From: Arcticibacterium luteifluviistationis
Lineage (GTDB): Bacteria > Bacteroidota > Bacteroidia > Cytophagales > Spirosomataceae
Direction of reading: 5' to 3'
Length of the DNA stretch: 64,000 nucleotides
NCBI RefSeq assembly: GCF_003258705.1
Contig: NZ_CP029480.1
Location: 3,906,001-3,970,000 of the forward strand
Shown one piece after another: positions 43,539-51,916 of this stretch; positions within the stretch are counted from its first letter, which is position 1, and each line of letters begins with the position of its first letter. The notes under the pieces are model-generated. The model did not search any database. It saw only the letters and a list, made by a program, of their open reading frames with translations, and had not been told where the DNA came from. Made by a program: the position numbers and the translations under genes.

Positions 43539-43573
43539 TGGCGTTTAGCTCAGAAATGGCGTTTTGAGTCAGA
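43539..43573 (-). repeat. Direct repeat upstream of susC
   Basis: Plus-strand copies TGGCGTTTAGCTCAGA (43539-43554) and TGGCGTTTTGAGTCAGA (43557-43573) start 18 bases apart in the space between lacI and susC. A tandem regulator site is possible; no binding protein is assigned. Confidence 0.4.
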
Positions 43574-43603
43574 TAGGGCACTTTTTTTGTCAAAAACTAA
43601 ACA

Positions 43604-44620
43604 CTACTGCTGTGAAGATTCTCTTACCTTTAAGACTGTTGGTAAGACTATTGTGTCCATAACGAAGGGCTCGTCATTGGTGATCATTTTCAATAAATTT
43701 TCCATTATTTTTTCCGCTATAAGCTTTAAAGGCTGGCTAATTGCGGTAATGCTTGGCGTGAAAACTTCATAGAGCACATGGTCATCAAAACTTATCAAAC
43801 CTATCTTTCTGTCTAACTTATTAATAGCACCAAGACCACTTAGTGTAATTAGATTAGTCGAAAAAATAACTGCATCTATCTCGGGATTTTCGTTTATGAA
43901 GGCTAGAATCTCGTTTGCACTTTGCGTATAATCAATATTATCCGCCATTTTAAAAACAATAGATTTTAAATCATTCTCGGCCACAAAGGCTTCATACCCT
44001 TTTAGCCTATCAAGCCTACTGGTTTGATTTAAATCAAAAGTTACATACGCTATGTTTCTATAACCATTCTGATAGAGATGGCTAGTCGCTCCAAAAGTGC
44101 TTTCTCTATTATTTACCACCACATTACTACTAGACAAACCCTCTAAGTAGCGATCATATAAAACAACAGGAACCTTAGTTTCTATCAAAGAGCTTATTTC
44201 TCTTTCAAGGCCTTCTGTCACCGCTACAGCCATGCCATCCACTTTCCTATCTGACAGTAATCTCACGGCTCGCAGAGCCTTTTCGGGTTCGTCATTAGAA
44301 CTGGTTACTATCAAGGAATAACCAGATTTTGCGGCCAGCCTTTCTATTTCACTTGAAATTTCAGAGAAAAAAGGGTTTCTTAAATCTCCTACCACCAAAC
44401 CTAGGGTCATGCTCTTACCCGTTCTCAAGCTTCTTCCTATAAAGTCTGGGCTGTAACCTACTTCTTCAATGTACTTTTCAATACGATCTATTACCTTTTG
44501 GCTAATCCTTTTTTCTCTACCCTTACCGTTTAGCACATAGGATATTGTAGTGGTTGATATTTTCAACTCCCTTGAAAGATCGCCTATTGATTTCTTTTTA
44601 CTCACTACCGCTCTAGCCAT
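43604..44620 (-). CDS. LacI-family transcriptional regulator
   Basis: A 338-residue regulator. The N-terminal helix-turn-helix and hinge read GDLSRELKISTTTISYVLNGKGREKRIS, and a periplasmic-binding-like effector domain follows (LGLVVGDLRNPFFSEISSEIE, VVLYDRYLEGL, GLISFDDHVLYEVFTPSITAI). LacI proteins bind a sugar or sugar phosphate and release DNA. Lying between the SusCD pair and the sugar-acid kinase gene, it probably controls both. A palindromic half-site pair CGTT-AA-AACG at 44658-44667, upstream of its own start, is a candidate operator. Confidence 0.9.
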   Translation of the reverse strand: MARAVVSKKKSIGDLSRELKISTTTISYVLNGKGREKRISQKVIDRIEKYIEEVGYSPDFIGRSLRTGKSMTLGLVVGDLRNPFFSEISSEIERLAAKSGYSLIVTSSNDEPEKALRAVRLLSDRKVDGMAVAVTEGLEREISSLIETKVPVVLYDRYLEGLSSSNVVVNNRESTFGATSHLYQNGYRNIAYVTFDLNQTSRLDRLKGYEAFVAENDLKSIVFKMADNIDYTQSANEILAFINENPEIDAVIFSTNLITLSGLGAINKLDRKIGLISFDDHVLYEVFTPSITAISQPLKLIAEKIMENLLKMITNDEPFVMDTIVLPTVLKVRESSQQ

Positions 44621-44657
44621 TTAGTATTAATCCGAAATTTTAATGCCCTAAAGCACT

Positions 44658-44667
44658 CGTTAAAACG
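44658..44667. promoter_or_regulatory. Candidate LacI-type operator (CGTTAAAACG)
   Basis: CGTT and AACG half-sites around AA, 38 bases before the lacI ATG. LacI-family operators often centre on CGTT/AACG arms. One short match only, so weak. Confidence 0.3.
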
Positions 44668-44719
44668 CCCGTCTGAACATTAATGTGTTACAAGATAAGG
44701 AAATTTTGCTCTGCAGCTC

Positions 44720-45664
44720 TTATGCTATTTCTCGCTTATAGAGATTTTTAAATAGTCTAACATGCCCATTGACAAAAGCAACGTTAGCGTCTGTAAACTT
44801 GGCTTCTGCTGAAATACCCAAAACTTTCAAGGCCTCTGTGTATATCTCTAGAAGGCTACCCTCGCTTATAAGATGAACACATTTGACATCAGGAGAAACA
44901 CTTTTCAATTCTGTTCCAATAAGCAAACCACTCAAATAGTGATAGCAATTTTCTTTAGAAGTATTATTTAACACGCCATAAGTACGTGTATTAAAAGCTA
45001 GGTTTAAAAGGTTTCCATGGTAACCCTCCTTAAGGCCTCTTTGGTAAAATTCATTATCTAGATTGATAGATTCAGGTTTAGCAATAGTGTCGGCTAAAAT
45101 ACTGTGCTTGCTCAAAATATTAAAAAACTCTCCCGTCATGAAGGTTTTGAAATCTATGATTACCCCGTTCTTTACCTCTACATGTTTACTATGCGTCCCT
45201 GGTAAAATCATCAATTCTTCTTCTTCAAAATCACAACCAAGAATCATGGTCTCTTCACCTCGCATCACATCGGTTTCAGACCTCAAACCTGAAAACATGT
45301 AAATATCTCTTTCATCTTGAAAACAAACATGAACCAAATTCAACTCATTGGTAAAAAGAGGAGTTTGTGTGTATTCCAATGCCTCAATTCCAATAGAAGA
45401 AGATGCCATTCCTGAAATAAAAACTGGAACTTGGGCTAAATCGGGAGCATTAAGAGCTCCGATTTTCTCTTTTAAAATATTTAAAAAAAATGCTTTTCTC
45501 TCTGTAGATGGTCTTTGGGCTGAAAGCCAATTCTTATTAATAACACTTATTCCTTCGCTGTCTTTAAACTCTACAAGAACGGTTCTGGTGTCAACATCCA
45601 CCAGCCTTAACCTAAACGAACTTGTTCCCCAATCGCAGCTTATAATCTTTTTTTTATCTAGCAT
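44720..45664 (-). CDS. dgoK: 2-dehydro-3-deoxygalactonokinase
   Basis: A 314-residue sugar-acid kinase of the DgoK family. It phosphorylates 2-dehydro-3-deoxy-D-galactonate to the 6-phosphate in the De Ley-Doudoroff route. The N-terminal phosphate-binding loop is ISCDWGTSSFRLRLVD, GMASSSIGI and RGEETMILGCD follow, and ILPGTHSKHVEVKNG is the diagnostic middle block. The downstream partner of this kinase, a KDPG-family aldolase, is the gene just before it, overlapping by 11 bases. Together they give pyruvate and glyceraldehyde 3-phosphate. Confidence 0.9.
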   Translation of the reverse strand: MLDKKKIISCDWGTSSFRLRLVDVDTRTVLVEFKDSEGISVINKNWLSAQRPSTERKAFFLNILKEKIGALNAPDLAQVPVFISGMASSSIGIEALEYTQTPLFTNELNLVHVCFQDERDIYMFSGLRSETDVMRGEETMILGCDFEEEELMILPGTHSKHVEVKNGVIIDFKTFMTGEFFNILSKHSILADTIAKPESINLDNEFYQRGLKEGYHGNLLNLAFNTRTYGVLNNTSKENCYHYLSGLLIGTELKSVSPDVKCVHLISEGSLLEIYTEALKVLGISAEAKFTDANVAFVNGHVRLFKNLYKREIA

Positions 45665-46295
45665 GGCTTATATTAATCAATGCTCTTACACCATCCTCTA
45701 TGGCTTTAAATTCCTTATTTCTGATAAGCTCTTTATTCACCATCCAGCTTCCACCGGCAGCTATCACATTTCCTATTTTAATATAATCCGTGAAGTTTTC
45801 TTGATTTACTCCCCCCATAGGAATGAACTTCAAACCAAGGTGACCATATGGGCCAGAAATAGCTTTTAAATACTTTGTACCTCCCAATTGACCGATAGGA
45901 AAAACCTTCTGGACTTTGAATCCAAATTCATAAGCCCGCTCTATTTCCGAAGGACTAAACACTCCAGGAATATAGGGCAACTTACTCTTTGCTATTTCTT
46001 CTACCAAGTTTTCATTAAAACCTGCACTTAGCCCAAAATCTACTCCTATATCTACTAGAGCCGCAATTTGTTCTTTTCTTAGAATAGTGCCTGCTCCAAT
46101 TTTCATTTCAGGAAACTCTTTCTTTATAAGAGTTATCGCTTTAAAGGCATCTTTGGTTCGCAGCGGCACTTCCATCACATTAAGCCCACCTTTTAGTAAA
46201 GCTTCCGCCACAAAAAGGGCGTCTTGACTAGACTCCAAAGTGACCGCAGCCAAGATTTTGTCTTTTAAAAGTTCCTTGAAAAACATTTCTTCCAT
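45654..46295 (-). CDS. KDPG/KDPGal aldolase
   Basis: A 213-residue class I aldolase splitting 2-keto-3-deoxy-6-phospho-sugar acids into pyruvate and glyceraldehyde 3-phosphate. The active-site Glu is in VMEVPLRTKDA, GAGTILRKEQ is the phosphate loop, and the Schiff-base Lys is in VQKVFPIGQLGGTKYLKAI. The overlap with dgoK suggests the galactonate isomer (DgoA) but Eda activity cannot be excluded. It starts 5 bases after the polyprenyl synthase stop. A second Met at codon 4 is an equally possible start. Confidence 0.9.
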   Translation of the reverse strand: MEEMFFKELLKDKILAAVTLESSQDALFVAEALLKGGLNVMEVPLRTKDAFKAITLIKKEFPEMKIGAGTILRKEQIAALVDIGVDFGLSAGFNENLVEEIAKSKLPYIPGVFSPSEIERAYEFGFKVQKVFPIGQLGGTKYLKAISGPYGHLGLKFIPMGGVNQENFTDYIKIGNVIAAGGSWMVNKELIRNKEFKAIEDGVRALINISHAR

Positions 46296-46300
46296 TTGTC

Positions 46301-47272
46301 TTATCTGTCTCTTTTTAAAAGATACTTCCCAAACTCCCTTAGCATAGTTTTCCTTTCTTCTGCTACCGGAAAGCCATCTATTCCGTCAAATCCTTTTTTG
46401 AAATAGATATTCATTTCGGCTTCCGCCAGCTCGTGAATTCCGAGTCTATTGTATATATCCGTTACCGCAGCCACTTTCTTTTCAGAGTTGAAAACCTTTT
46501 TATCTATCCACTCCTTTAGTTCTTTTTCCTCTGGCTTGCCTTTACTCTTTTCTATCGCTTTTAGCATAAGCCACGTTTTCTTATTCTCTATAATATCACC
46601 ACCCACTTGTTTACCAAATTTTTCCGGGTCGCCGTATACATCTAACATGTCATCTTTGAGCTGAAAGCCTATCCCAAGATTTTCGCCTATTTCAAACAAT
46701 TGATTGGTCACTACCACATCTTGATTGGCGGCCATACCGCCCAATTCTAATGCAAAACCCAGTAAAACTGAAGTTTTCAAACGAATCATCTCAATGTATT
46801 CAGCCTCCGTCACATTATTTCGCGTAGCAAAGTTCATGTCGTACTGCTGCCCCTCGCACACCTCTGCAGCTGTTCTGTTAAAACGCTTCAATACTTGCTT
46901 AAACCTAGCGTCTGGCACTTCTGAAAGCAGCTCATAGGCCGCTACTAACATCACATCTCCCGAAAGAATAGCCACATCTCTGTTCCATTTTTCATGAACG
47001 GTCGCCTTCCCTCTTCTTAAAGGAGCTTCATCCATGATGTCGTCATGCATTAGTGTGAAATTATGAAAAACCTCAATGGCTAATGCAGGCTTGGTAGCCG
47101 TTTCCCAATCCTCTTTGAAAAGATTATAAGCCATTAATGTTAATGCAGGTCGTAGGCGTTTGCCGCCCAACTTCATTAAATAAGAAATGGGTTCGTACAG
47201 CTCTTTAGGTTTTTCACCGTAAGATAATTGAGCTATTTCGGACTGAATATGAGCGAGAAATTTATTTAACAT
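46301..47272 (-). CDS. polyprenyl diphosphate synthase
   Basis: A 323-residue trans-prenyltransferase joining isopentenyl diphosphate to allylic diphosphates. The first Asp-rich motif is LMHDDIMDEAPLRRG and the second GFQLKDDMLDVYGD, with GGKRLRPALTLMA for substrate binding ahead of them. Product length depends on residues before the first motif (HNFTLMHDD) and is not decided here; geranylgeranyl or a longer quinone tail is likely. Unexpectedly it lies between a permease and sugar-acid genes, with zero to five bases between neighbours. Confidence 0.9.
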   Translation of the reverse strand: MLNKFLAHIQSEIAQLSYGEKPKELYEPISYLMKLGGKRLRPALTLMAYNLFKEDWETATKPALAIEVFHNFTLMHDDIMDEAPLRRGKATVHEKWNRDVAILSGDVMLVAAYELLSEVPDARFKQVLKRFNRTAAEVCEGQQYDMNFATRNNVTEAEYIEMIRLKTSVLLGFALELGGMAANQDVVVTNQLFEIGENLGIGFQLKDDMLDVYGDPEKFGKQVGGDIIENKKTWLMLKAIEKSKGKPEEKELKEWIDKKVFNSEKKVAAVTDIYNRLGIHELAEAEMNIYFKKGFDGIDGFPVAEERKTMLREFGKYLLKRDR

Positions 47273-48610
47273 CTAAGACTTATTCTTAACTTTTATTAAA
47301 CGATAAACTGGATAAGTAAGCAGTAGTACAATTACGGCGTAAAGACTGTTTTGGCTGTCGCTAATTACTGCCCCTACTAAAAAAGCCATAGACAAAATTA
47401 ACATCAACCATGGCAAGAAAGGATAAAATGGCACTTTATAAGGCCTTGGCAAATTCGGTTCTTTTTTGCGAAGCATTAATAAAGAAGCAAAACCCATGGC
47501 ATAGGCAAAAACAAAATAAAACGTAGCAATATCTAAGAGCCTGCCTGAGGTTTCTTTGCCAATAAATATCAACATTACAGAAAGTGAGCAGGTCAATAGC
47601 AGAGCAAATGCTGGCGAACCTCCTTTATTGACTATTTGAGCACGCTTAAAAAACAGCCCATCTCTAGACATTGAAAATAACGTTCTCGGCGTCATCATCA
47701 CTTGGGTATTCATTATTCCAATGATTGACACCAAAAGGAAGATGGTAATAATTTTACCCGATTCTTCTCCAAAAACATGAGCCATAGCATCTGCGGCAGC
47801 TAATTTAGAAACCTGTAAATCCTCCATAGGTAACACATACAAAATGGCCAAGTTTACTAAGAGATAAATCACAATAATACTAAGCACACCCGAAATCATA
47901 GCCTTTGGCAAATTCTTAGTAGCATCTGTATTTTCTTCGGTAAAATAGGCCGCCGTGTGCCAACCATCAAAAGTGTAAAATATACCCTGCAATGCCGCAA
48001 TGATGCCTATCAGTAAGGAACCTTCGGTCAATCTTCTTATTCCTCCTGTGCTTAAATGGCCTACACTTTCGCTGCCATAGGAGAAGCAAACCACAACAAA
48101 AGCAAGCAAACCGACTGCTTTTATAGCAGACATTATTTCCTGTGAGCGGCCGCCAACGGCTGTTCCCACTAAATGAAAACCCGTAAGTATGACTAAAACG
48201 GCAATGGCTATTGGAACAATAAATATACTAAGCGAAGGAAAAATTAGAGCTAAATATTCGGCAATGGTGTAGGCACCAAAACCCAAAGAAGCAACCGTCC
48301 CTAGCCAACTGGTTATACCCGTAAGAAAACCTAAATAGTCTCCAAATGCACGCTGAGCATACACATACCAAGAGCCTGCCTTTGGAACCGAAACGCCTAG
48401 TTCAATGGCACATAAGACTCCTAAAAAGGCGTATAAACTCACAGCCACCCACACCCCCATTATCAAAACAGGATTTCCTAGTTCTGCTGCTATAGTTCCT
48501 GGTGTTCTTAAAATTCCTGTTCCGATGGTTCCACCTAGTGTAACCGCAATACCAAAACCCACACCTAGGATTTTCAGCAGTTCGTTTTGTTTAGAGCCTT
48601 TGTTTGTCAA
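47273..48610 (-). CDS. APC-family amino acid permease
   Basis: A 445-residue transporter with 12 predicted membrane helices. GFGIAVTLGGTIGTGILRTPGTIAAELGNPVL is the helix 1 substrate block of APC permeases (given here as a range of about residues 14-45), and FTFDGWHTAAYFTEE fits helix 6. The substrate is an amino acid or polyamine. The frame is open up to 48838, but that extension lies antisense to crcB and its promoter, so the TTG at 48610 (MTNKGSKQNELL) is chosen. The stop is adjacent to the polyprenyl synthase start. Confidence 0.82.
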   Translation of the reverse strand: MTNKGSKQNELLKILGVGFGIAVTLGGTIGTGILRTPGTIAAELGNPVLIMGVWVAVSLYAFLGVLCAIELGVSVPKAGSWYVYAQRAFGDYLGFLTGITSWLGTVASLGFGAYTIAEYLALIFPSLSIFIVPIAIAVLVILTGFHLVGTAVGGRSQEIMSAIKAVGLLAFVVVCFSYGSESVGHLSTGGIRRLTEGSLLIGIIAALQGIFYTFDGWHTAAYFTEENTDATKNLPKAMISGVLSIIVIYLLVNLAILYVLPMEDLQVSKLAAADAMAHVFGEESGKIITIFLLVSIIGIMNTQVMMTPRTLFSMSRDGLFFKRAQIVNKGGSPAFALLLTCSLSVMLIFIGKETSGRLLDIATFYFVFAYAMGFASLLMLRKKEPNLPRPYKVPFYPFLPWLMLILSMAFLVGAVISDSQNSLYAVIVLLLTYPVYRLIKVKNKS

Positions 48611-48632
48611 AATTTGGAATGATGTATCTTTG
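48603..48632 (+). promoter_or_regulatory. Bacteroidota promoter of crcB
   Basis: TTTG (48603-48606), 18 bases, TATCTTTG (48625-48632), 23 bases before the TTG start at 48656. It overlaps the start of the divergent permease gene. Confidence 0.6.
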
Positions 48633-48655
48633 ACAACAAATATCGTATAAAAACA

Positions 48656-49018
48656 TTGGCGAAAACACTCCTTTACATCTTTTTGGGCGGCGGATTTGGA
48701 AGCATTAGCCGTTACCTTGTTGCAAAGTTTAGCATTAACACTTTTGGAACGGGCTATTCTGTAGGCACTTTGCTTGCCAATATTCTTGCGAGTCTTATTC
48801 TTGGTTTTGTGGCTGTAAAGACTTTTGAGTCGGAACAAATTTGGAAACCGATGATAGCCGTAGGCTTCTGTGGGGGCTTTAGCACTTATTCTACTTTTAG
48901 TTTAGAGCTTTATAATCATCTTCAAAATGCCGAATACGGTTTTGTACTAATGCATATTGGCTTAAACTTGATTCTTTGCTTGGTAGCAATAGGTTTAGGA
49001 ATGATGCTGGGCAGATAA
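48656..49018 (+). CDS. crcB: CrcB/Fluc fluoride channel
   Basis: A 120-residue membrane protein with four helices that exports fluoride as a dual-topology dimer. FLGGGFGSISRYLVAKF opens the protein, GTLLANILASLILGF carries the conserved Asn, and GFCGGFSTYSTFSLE contains the Phe-box residues and the central sodium site. It begins with TTG; no ATG is available in this frame near the promoter. No fluoride riboswitch consensus was noticed. A single gene with a hairpin after it. Confidence 0.9.
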   Translation: MAKTLLYIFLGGGFGSISRYLVAKFSINTFGTGYSVGTLLANILASLILGFVAVKTFESEQIWKPMIAVGFCGGFSTYSTFSLELYNHLQNAEYGFVLMHIGLNLILCLVAIGLGMMLGR

Positions 49019-49025
49019 AACGGAA

Positions 49026-49052
49026 AAATCCAGCTGAGTTGCCTCAACTGGA
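49026..49052. terminator. Two-way terminator between crcB and the TonB receptor gene
   Basis: Arms AATCCAG-C-TGAG and CTCA-A-CTGGATT with one mismatch around TTGC, between converging stops 49018 and 49079. Confidence 0.65.
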
Positions 49053-49078
49053 TTTAATATTCTCAGAAATAACGAGAA

Positions 49079-51307
49079 TTACATTCTAATTTTCAATGCG
49101 GCTAAAAAGTTGGTTCCGGCCTGTGGATAAACAAAATTCTCTGTGATTAAACCATAATATAGGTAACTGTAAGTATAACCATTTGACTCATACTCTACAT
49201 TGAATAGGTTATTTACCAAAAGACTTAAGGTTACATTTTTCAGCCCTTTTGGCTTAAAACTATAATTCACTCTCAAGTCATTCACAAAGAAAGCGTCTAA
49301 AGCTCTTTCGTCATTTGAGGTATTATCAAGATACTGCTTCCCTACATACTTAGGCAAAAGAGCTAATTCTAAACCTTTTGCTGGTTTGTAAGTCAAACTT
49401 CCACCTGCGATAATGTTTGGAGAAAAAGCGATATCAGTATCATCAAATGCATTGACAGCGTCAGGTGTTTCACCATCATAACTTGGAATAAACTCTTTGA
49501 AAGCGTCAATCTTATTACTACTCAGAGTCGTATTGACTGAAAGCAACATTTTCTCACCTAATTTTTGAGCTACCTGAAGTTCTATACCCGCTCTATAACT
49601 TTTTGGCACATTTACTCTTACTGCTTCGCCAACATTATTAATAGCTCCTGTTAAAACCAACTGGTCTTTATAGTTCATAAAATAACCGTTCACTTCAAAC
49701 TGTGTATTTAGAGCCAAGTGTCTAAAGCCCAACTCTATGTCTTGAAGATTCTCTGCTTTTGGCTTCACATTAGATGAAAAAACAGCATCCACAATATCCT
49801 GACGGCTAGGTTCTTTATTTCCTACGGCAAAAGAACCGTAAACTGAATTTGCTTTGTCAATGTTGAAATTTAAACCAAACTTAGGATTGAAAAAGCTATA
49901 CGTATCATCTGTACTTAATGGAGCTAAAATCTCCGTAGTTCCGTCTATTTCTAAACCTACATTTCTGAACTGAACATCTAGGTAGGCATTCAACTTTTCA
50001 GAAAACTGATAAAAGCCTTTTCCATAAATATTGAAATCGGTTTTGACACCCGTGTTATCGTACCATCTTTCTCTAATGTTTCCGTTAGAAGCATATTGAG
50101 CCCAAATAACTTCACCAAAATGGTCGCCATCATATTTGTTTAAACCGCCACCAAAAGAACCCGTCAATTTTCCTTGACCTTCATAGTCTAAAGACCAAAC
50201 GGCTCCATAGAAATCATTATCTAACCATTTTCTTTGAATCAAGTCAGTTTCATCAATCACCTCACCACCTATCACCACATTTTCTAAACCATAATCTTCA
50301 AAAGACCTACCGTCTTTATACTGCTCATAATAACCTCTTCCTTTTGTATAATGTAAGGTTGGATTAAATCTCCAGTTTGCTCCTATTTTAAAAGAAGTAA
50401 TTAGCTGGTAATGGTCTTGCTGATAATTATCAACCTCGTTTTCGTATTGATACCAGTTATATGTCCTTCCGCTAGCTAAAAGTTCGCTTTTGAAGTTTTC
50501 GTCGTAATAATTTCTATCAATAAAGGCCTGAAAACCATCGGCATCGCCTGTAGCTAAACTTTGAGGTATTCCGTACCAAGATTGATACGTTTTCTCTTTC
50601 CCTGAAAAAACATTGAATCGGACAAAGTTGTCTTTGCCATAATAACCACCAGAAACATAAAAAGACTTTAAATCAGACGAGGCTCTGTCTACAAAACCAT
50701 CAGAAGCTATTCGTGACAAACGAGCATCTAGCACAAAACCGTTATCCATTAAACCTGTAGAGGCCATCACGTTGGTCTTTAAAGAATTGAAAGAACCTAC
50801 GGAGGTATTAATTTCAGCAAATGGCTCTGCCGAATATTTCAAAGTGCTCACATTTATACTGGCTCCAAAAGCTCCTGCCCCATTGGTAGATGTACCCACA
50901 CCTCTCTGAAGTTGAATACTACTTACTGAAGAAGCAAAATCTGGCATATTAACCCAGAAAACTCCCTGTGACTCTGAATCATTAAAAGGGATTCCGTTTA
51001 CCGTAACGTTAACTCTAGTGGCGTCAGACCCTCTTACTCTTATGCCTGTATAACCTATTCCAGCTCCTGCATCAGAAGTTACTACTACAGATGGCATTTG
51101 ATTTAGCAAAAATGGGATATCCTGACCTACATTTTGCTTTGCAATTTCGCCTTCACGAATGGTGCTATAAGCCATTCCTGTTTTTGCATTTGCTCTGGTA
51201 GATTTTACCACAACCTCATTAAGGTCAAGAGTGTCTGACTGAGCGAAAACGGCTCCATTTAAGGCCGAAAGTAAAGTCAAAATGGAAAGTTGAACTAATC
51301 TTTTCAA
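49079..51307 (-). CDS. TonB-dependent receptor, probably for thiamine compounds
   Basis: A 742-residue outer-membrane transporter. A signal peptide (MKRLVQLSILTLLSALNG to FAQ) is followed by the plug (LNEVVVKSTRA, IRVRGSDATRVNVTVNGIP, SIQLQRGVGTSTNGAGAFG) and a barrel that ends FLAALKIRM. It lacks the SusC-type N-terminal domain, as in vitamin and metal receptors. A TPP riboswitch lies upstream, so import of thiamine or a precursor is the likely role; TPP-regulated TonB receptors are known in this phylum. The TTG at 51307 is chosen since it gives a normal signal peptide; the longer frame would run into the riboswitch. Confidence 0.88.
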   Translation of the reverse strand: MKRLVQLSILTLLSALNGAVFAQSDTLDLNEVVVKSTRANAKTGMAYSTIREGEIAKQNVGQDIPFLLNQMPSVVVTSDAGAGIGYTGIRVRGSDATRVNVTVNGIPFNDSESQGVFWVNMPDFASSVSSIQLQRGVGTSTNGAGAFGASINVSTLKYSAEPFAEINTSVGSFNSLKTNVMASTGLMDNGFVLDARLSRIASDGFVDRASSDLKSFYVSGGYYGKDNFVRFNVFSGKEKTYQSWYGIPQSLATGDADGFQAFIDRNYYDENFKSELLASGRTYNWYQYENEVDNYQQDHYQLITSFKIGANWRFNPTLHYTKGRGYYEQYKDGRSFEDYGLENVVIGGEVIDETDLIQRKWLDNDFYGAVWSLDYEGQGKLTGSFGGGLNKYDGDHFGEVIWAQYASNGNIRERWYDNTGVKTDFNIYGKGFYQFSEKLNAYLDVQFRNVGLEIDGTTEILAPLSTDDTYSFFNPKFGLNFNIDKANSVYGSFAVGNKEPSRQDIVDAVFSSNVKPKAENLQDIELGFRHLALNTQFEVNGYFMNYKDQLVLTGAINNVGEAVRVNVPKSYRAGIELQVAQKLGEKMLLSVNTTLSSNKIDAFKEFIPSYDGETPDAVNAFDDTDIAFSPNIIAGGSLTYKPAKGLELALLPKYVGKQYLDNTSNDERALDAFFVNDLRVNYSFKPKGLKNVTLSLLVNNLFNVEYESNGYTYSYLYYGLITENFVYPQAGTNFLAALKIRM

Positions 51308-51420
51308 GTTTTTTTTCTTATTTGTACAAAGGCAAATAAGAGGTAAAATCACCATTGAATGGTTCTTAAAAAATGTCCATAGACAGCGTTGCTTTCTGCT
51401 TAAACGCAGAAGAACTGGGC

Positions 51421-51496
51421 TCAAATCCCTTCGTCGGTACTAGCCGCATCAGGTTCTATGGGTATAATCTCAGCCTTAAAAAGGCACCCCTTTTGA
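51421..51496 (-). promoter_or_regulatory. TPP (THI-box) riboswitch
   Basis: On the minus strand the conserved pieces occur in order: GGGGTGCC, GGCTGAGATTATACCC, GAACCTGATGCGGCTAGTACC and GACGAAGGGA, with a closing stem TCAAA / TTTGA. This is the thiamine pyrophosphate aptamer. It precedes the TonB receptor by about 115 bases; binding of TPP should turn expression off. Further hairpins follow before the start, including CTTATTTG / CAAATAAG, close to the TTG, which could hide the start region. Confidence 0.93.
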
Positions 51497-51617
51497 TAAT
51501 TATATGACAAAGTTAAACGGAATCTAATTGGTTTGCGTTAACTTGGTAGAAAGAAATATCCAACTAGATAGTCTTATTGGAGTTTTCTTCTAAAATTTTT
51601 AATTTAAGCAAGATTCT

Positions 51618-51914
51618 ATGGCCCAGTTTATGGTTGAGTTTGATCTTCCCACACCTTTCCCACCTAATTTTGTGGTTAAGATACCTATGCAAAAAATGGC
51701 GATAGACGAACTTATGGACGATGGAAGAATATCTTCTTACGCCCTCTCTATAGACAGAGGAAGGTTCTGGGCAGTTATAAATGCCGAAAATGACTTTGGC
51801 GTTTTAGATGTTATCAATCAGTTTCCGCTGATTGACCAAATGCCTTATATAATCACCGAATTAATGTTTAATCACGCAGGGGCTATCCACGTTCCTGGTT
51901 TCTCCTTAAATTAG
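51618..51914 (+). CDS. small ferredoxin-like-fold protein (muconolactone isomerase-like)
   Basis: A 98-residue cytosolic protein. Its form, MVEFDLPTPFPPNFVVKIP, then a helix with MAIDELMDDGRI, a strand SYALSIDRGRFWAVI, a helix EFGVLDVINQFP-like, and IDQMPYIITELMF, resembles the small muconolactone isomerase-like proteins common in Bacteroidota. These share a ferredoxin-like fold, and most have no known activity. It lies 2 bases before the barnase-like gene and so is probably cotranscribed with it. Confidence 0.65.
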   Translation: MAQFMVEFDLPTPFPPNFVVKIPMQKMAIDELMDDGRISSYALSIDRGRFWAVINAENDFGVLDVINQFPLIDQMPYIITELMFNHAGAIHVPGFSLN

Positions 51915-51916
51915 GC

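Noticed and set aside
43503-43772. Plus-strand frame of 89 codons between susC and lacI
   Set aside because: It runs mostly antisense to the lacI coding region and has no recognisable features.
48611-48838. 76-residue N-terminal extension of the amino acid permease
   Set aside because: It is antisense to the crcB coding region and promoter and adds basic residues not seen in APC permeases.
51308-51424. N-terminal extension of the TonB receptor
   Set aside because: It overlaps the end of the TPP riboswitch and its hairpins, and it would bury the signal peptide.
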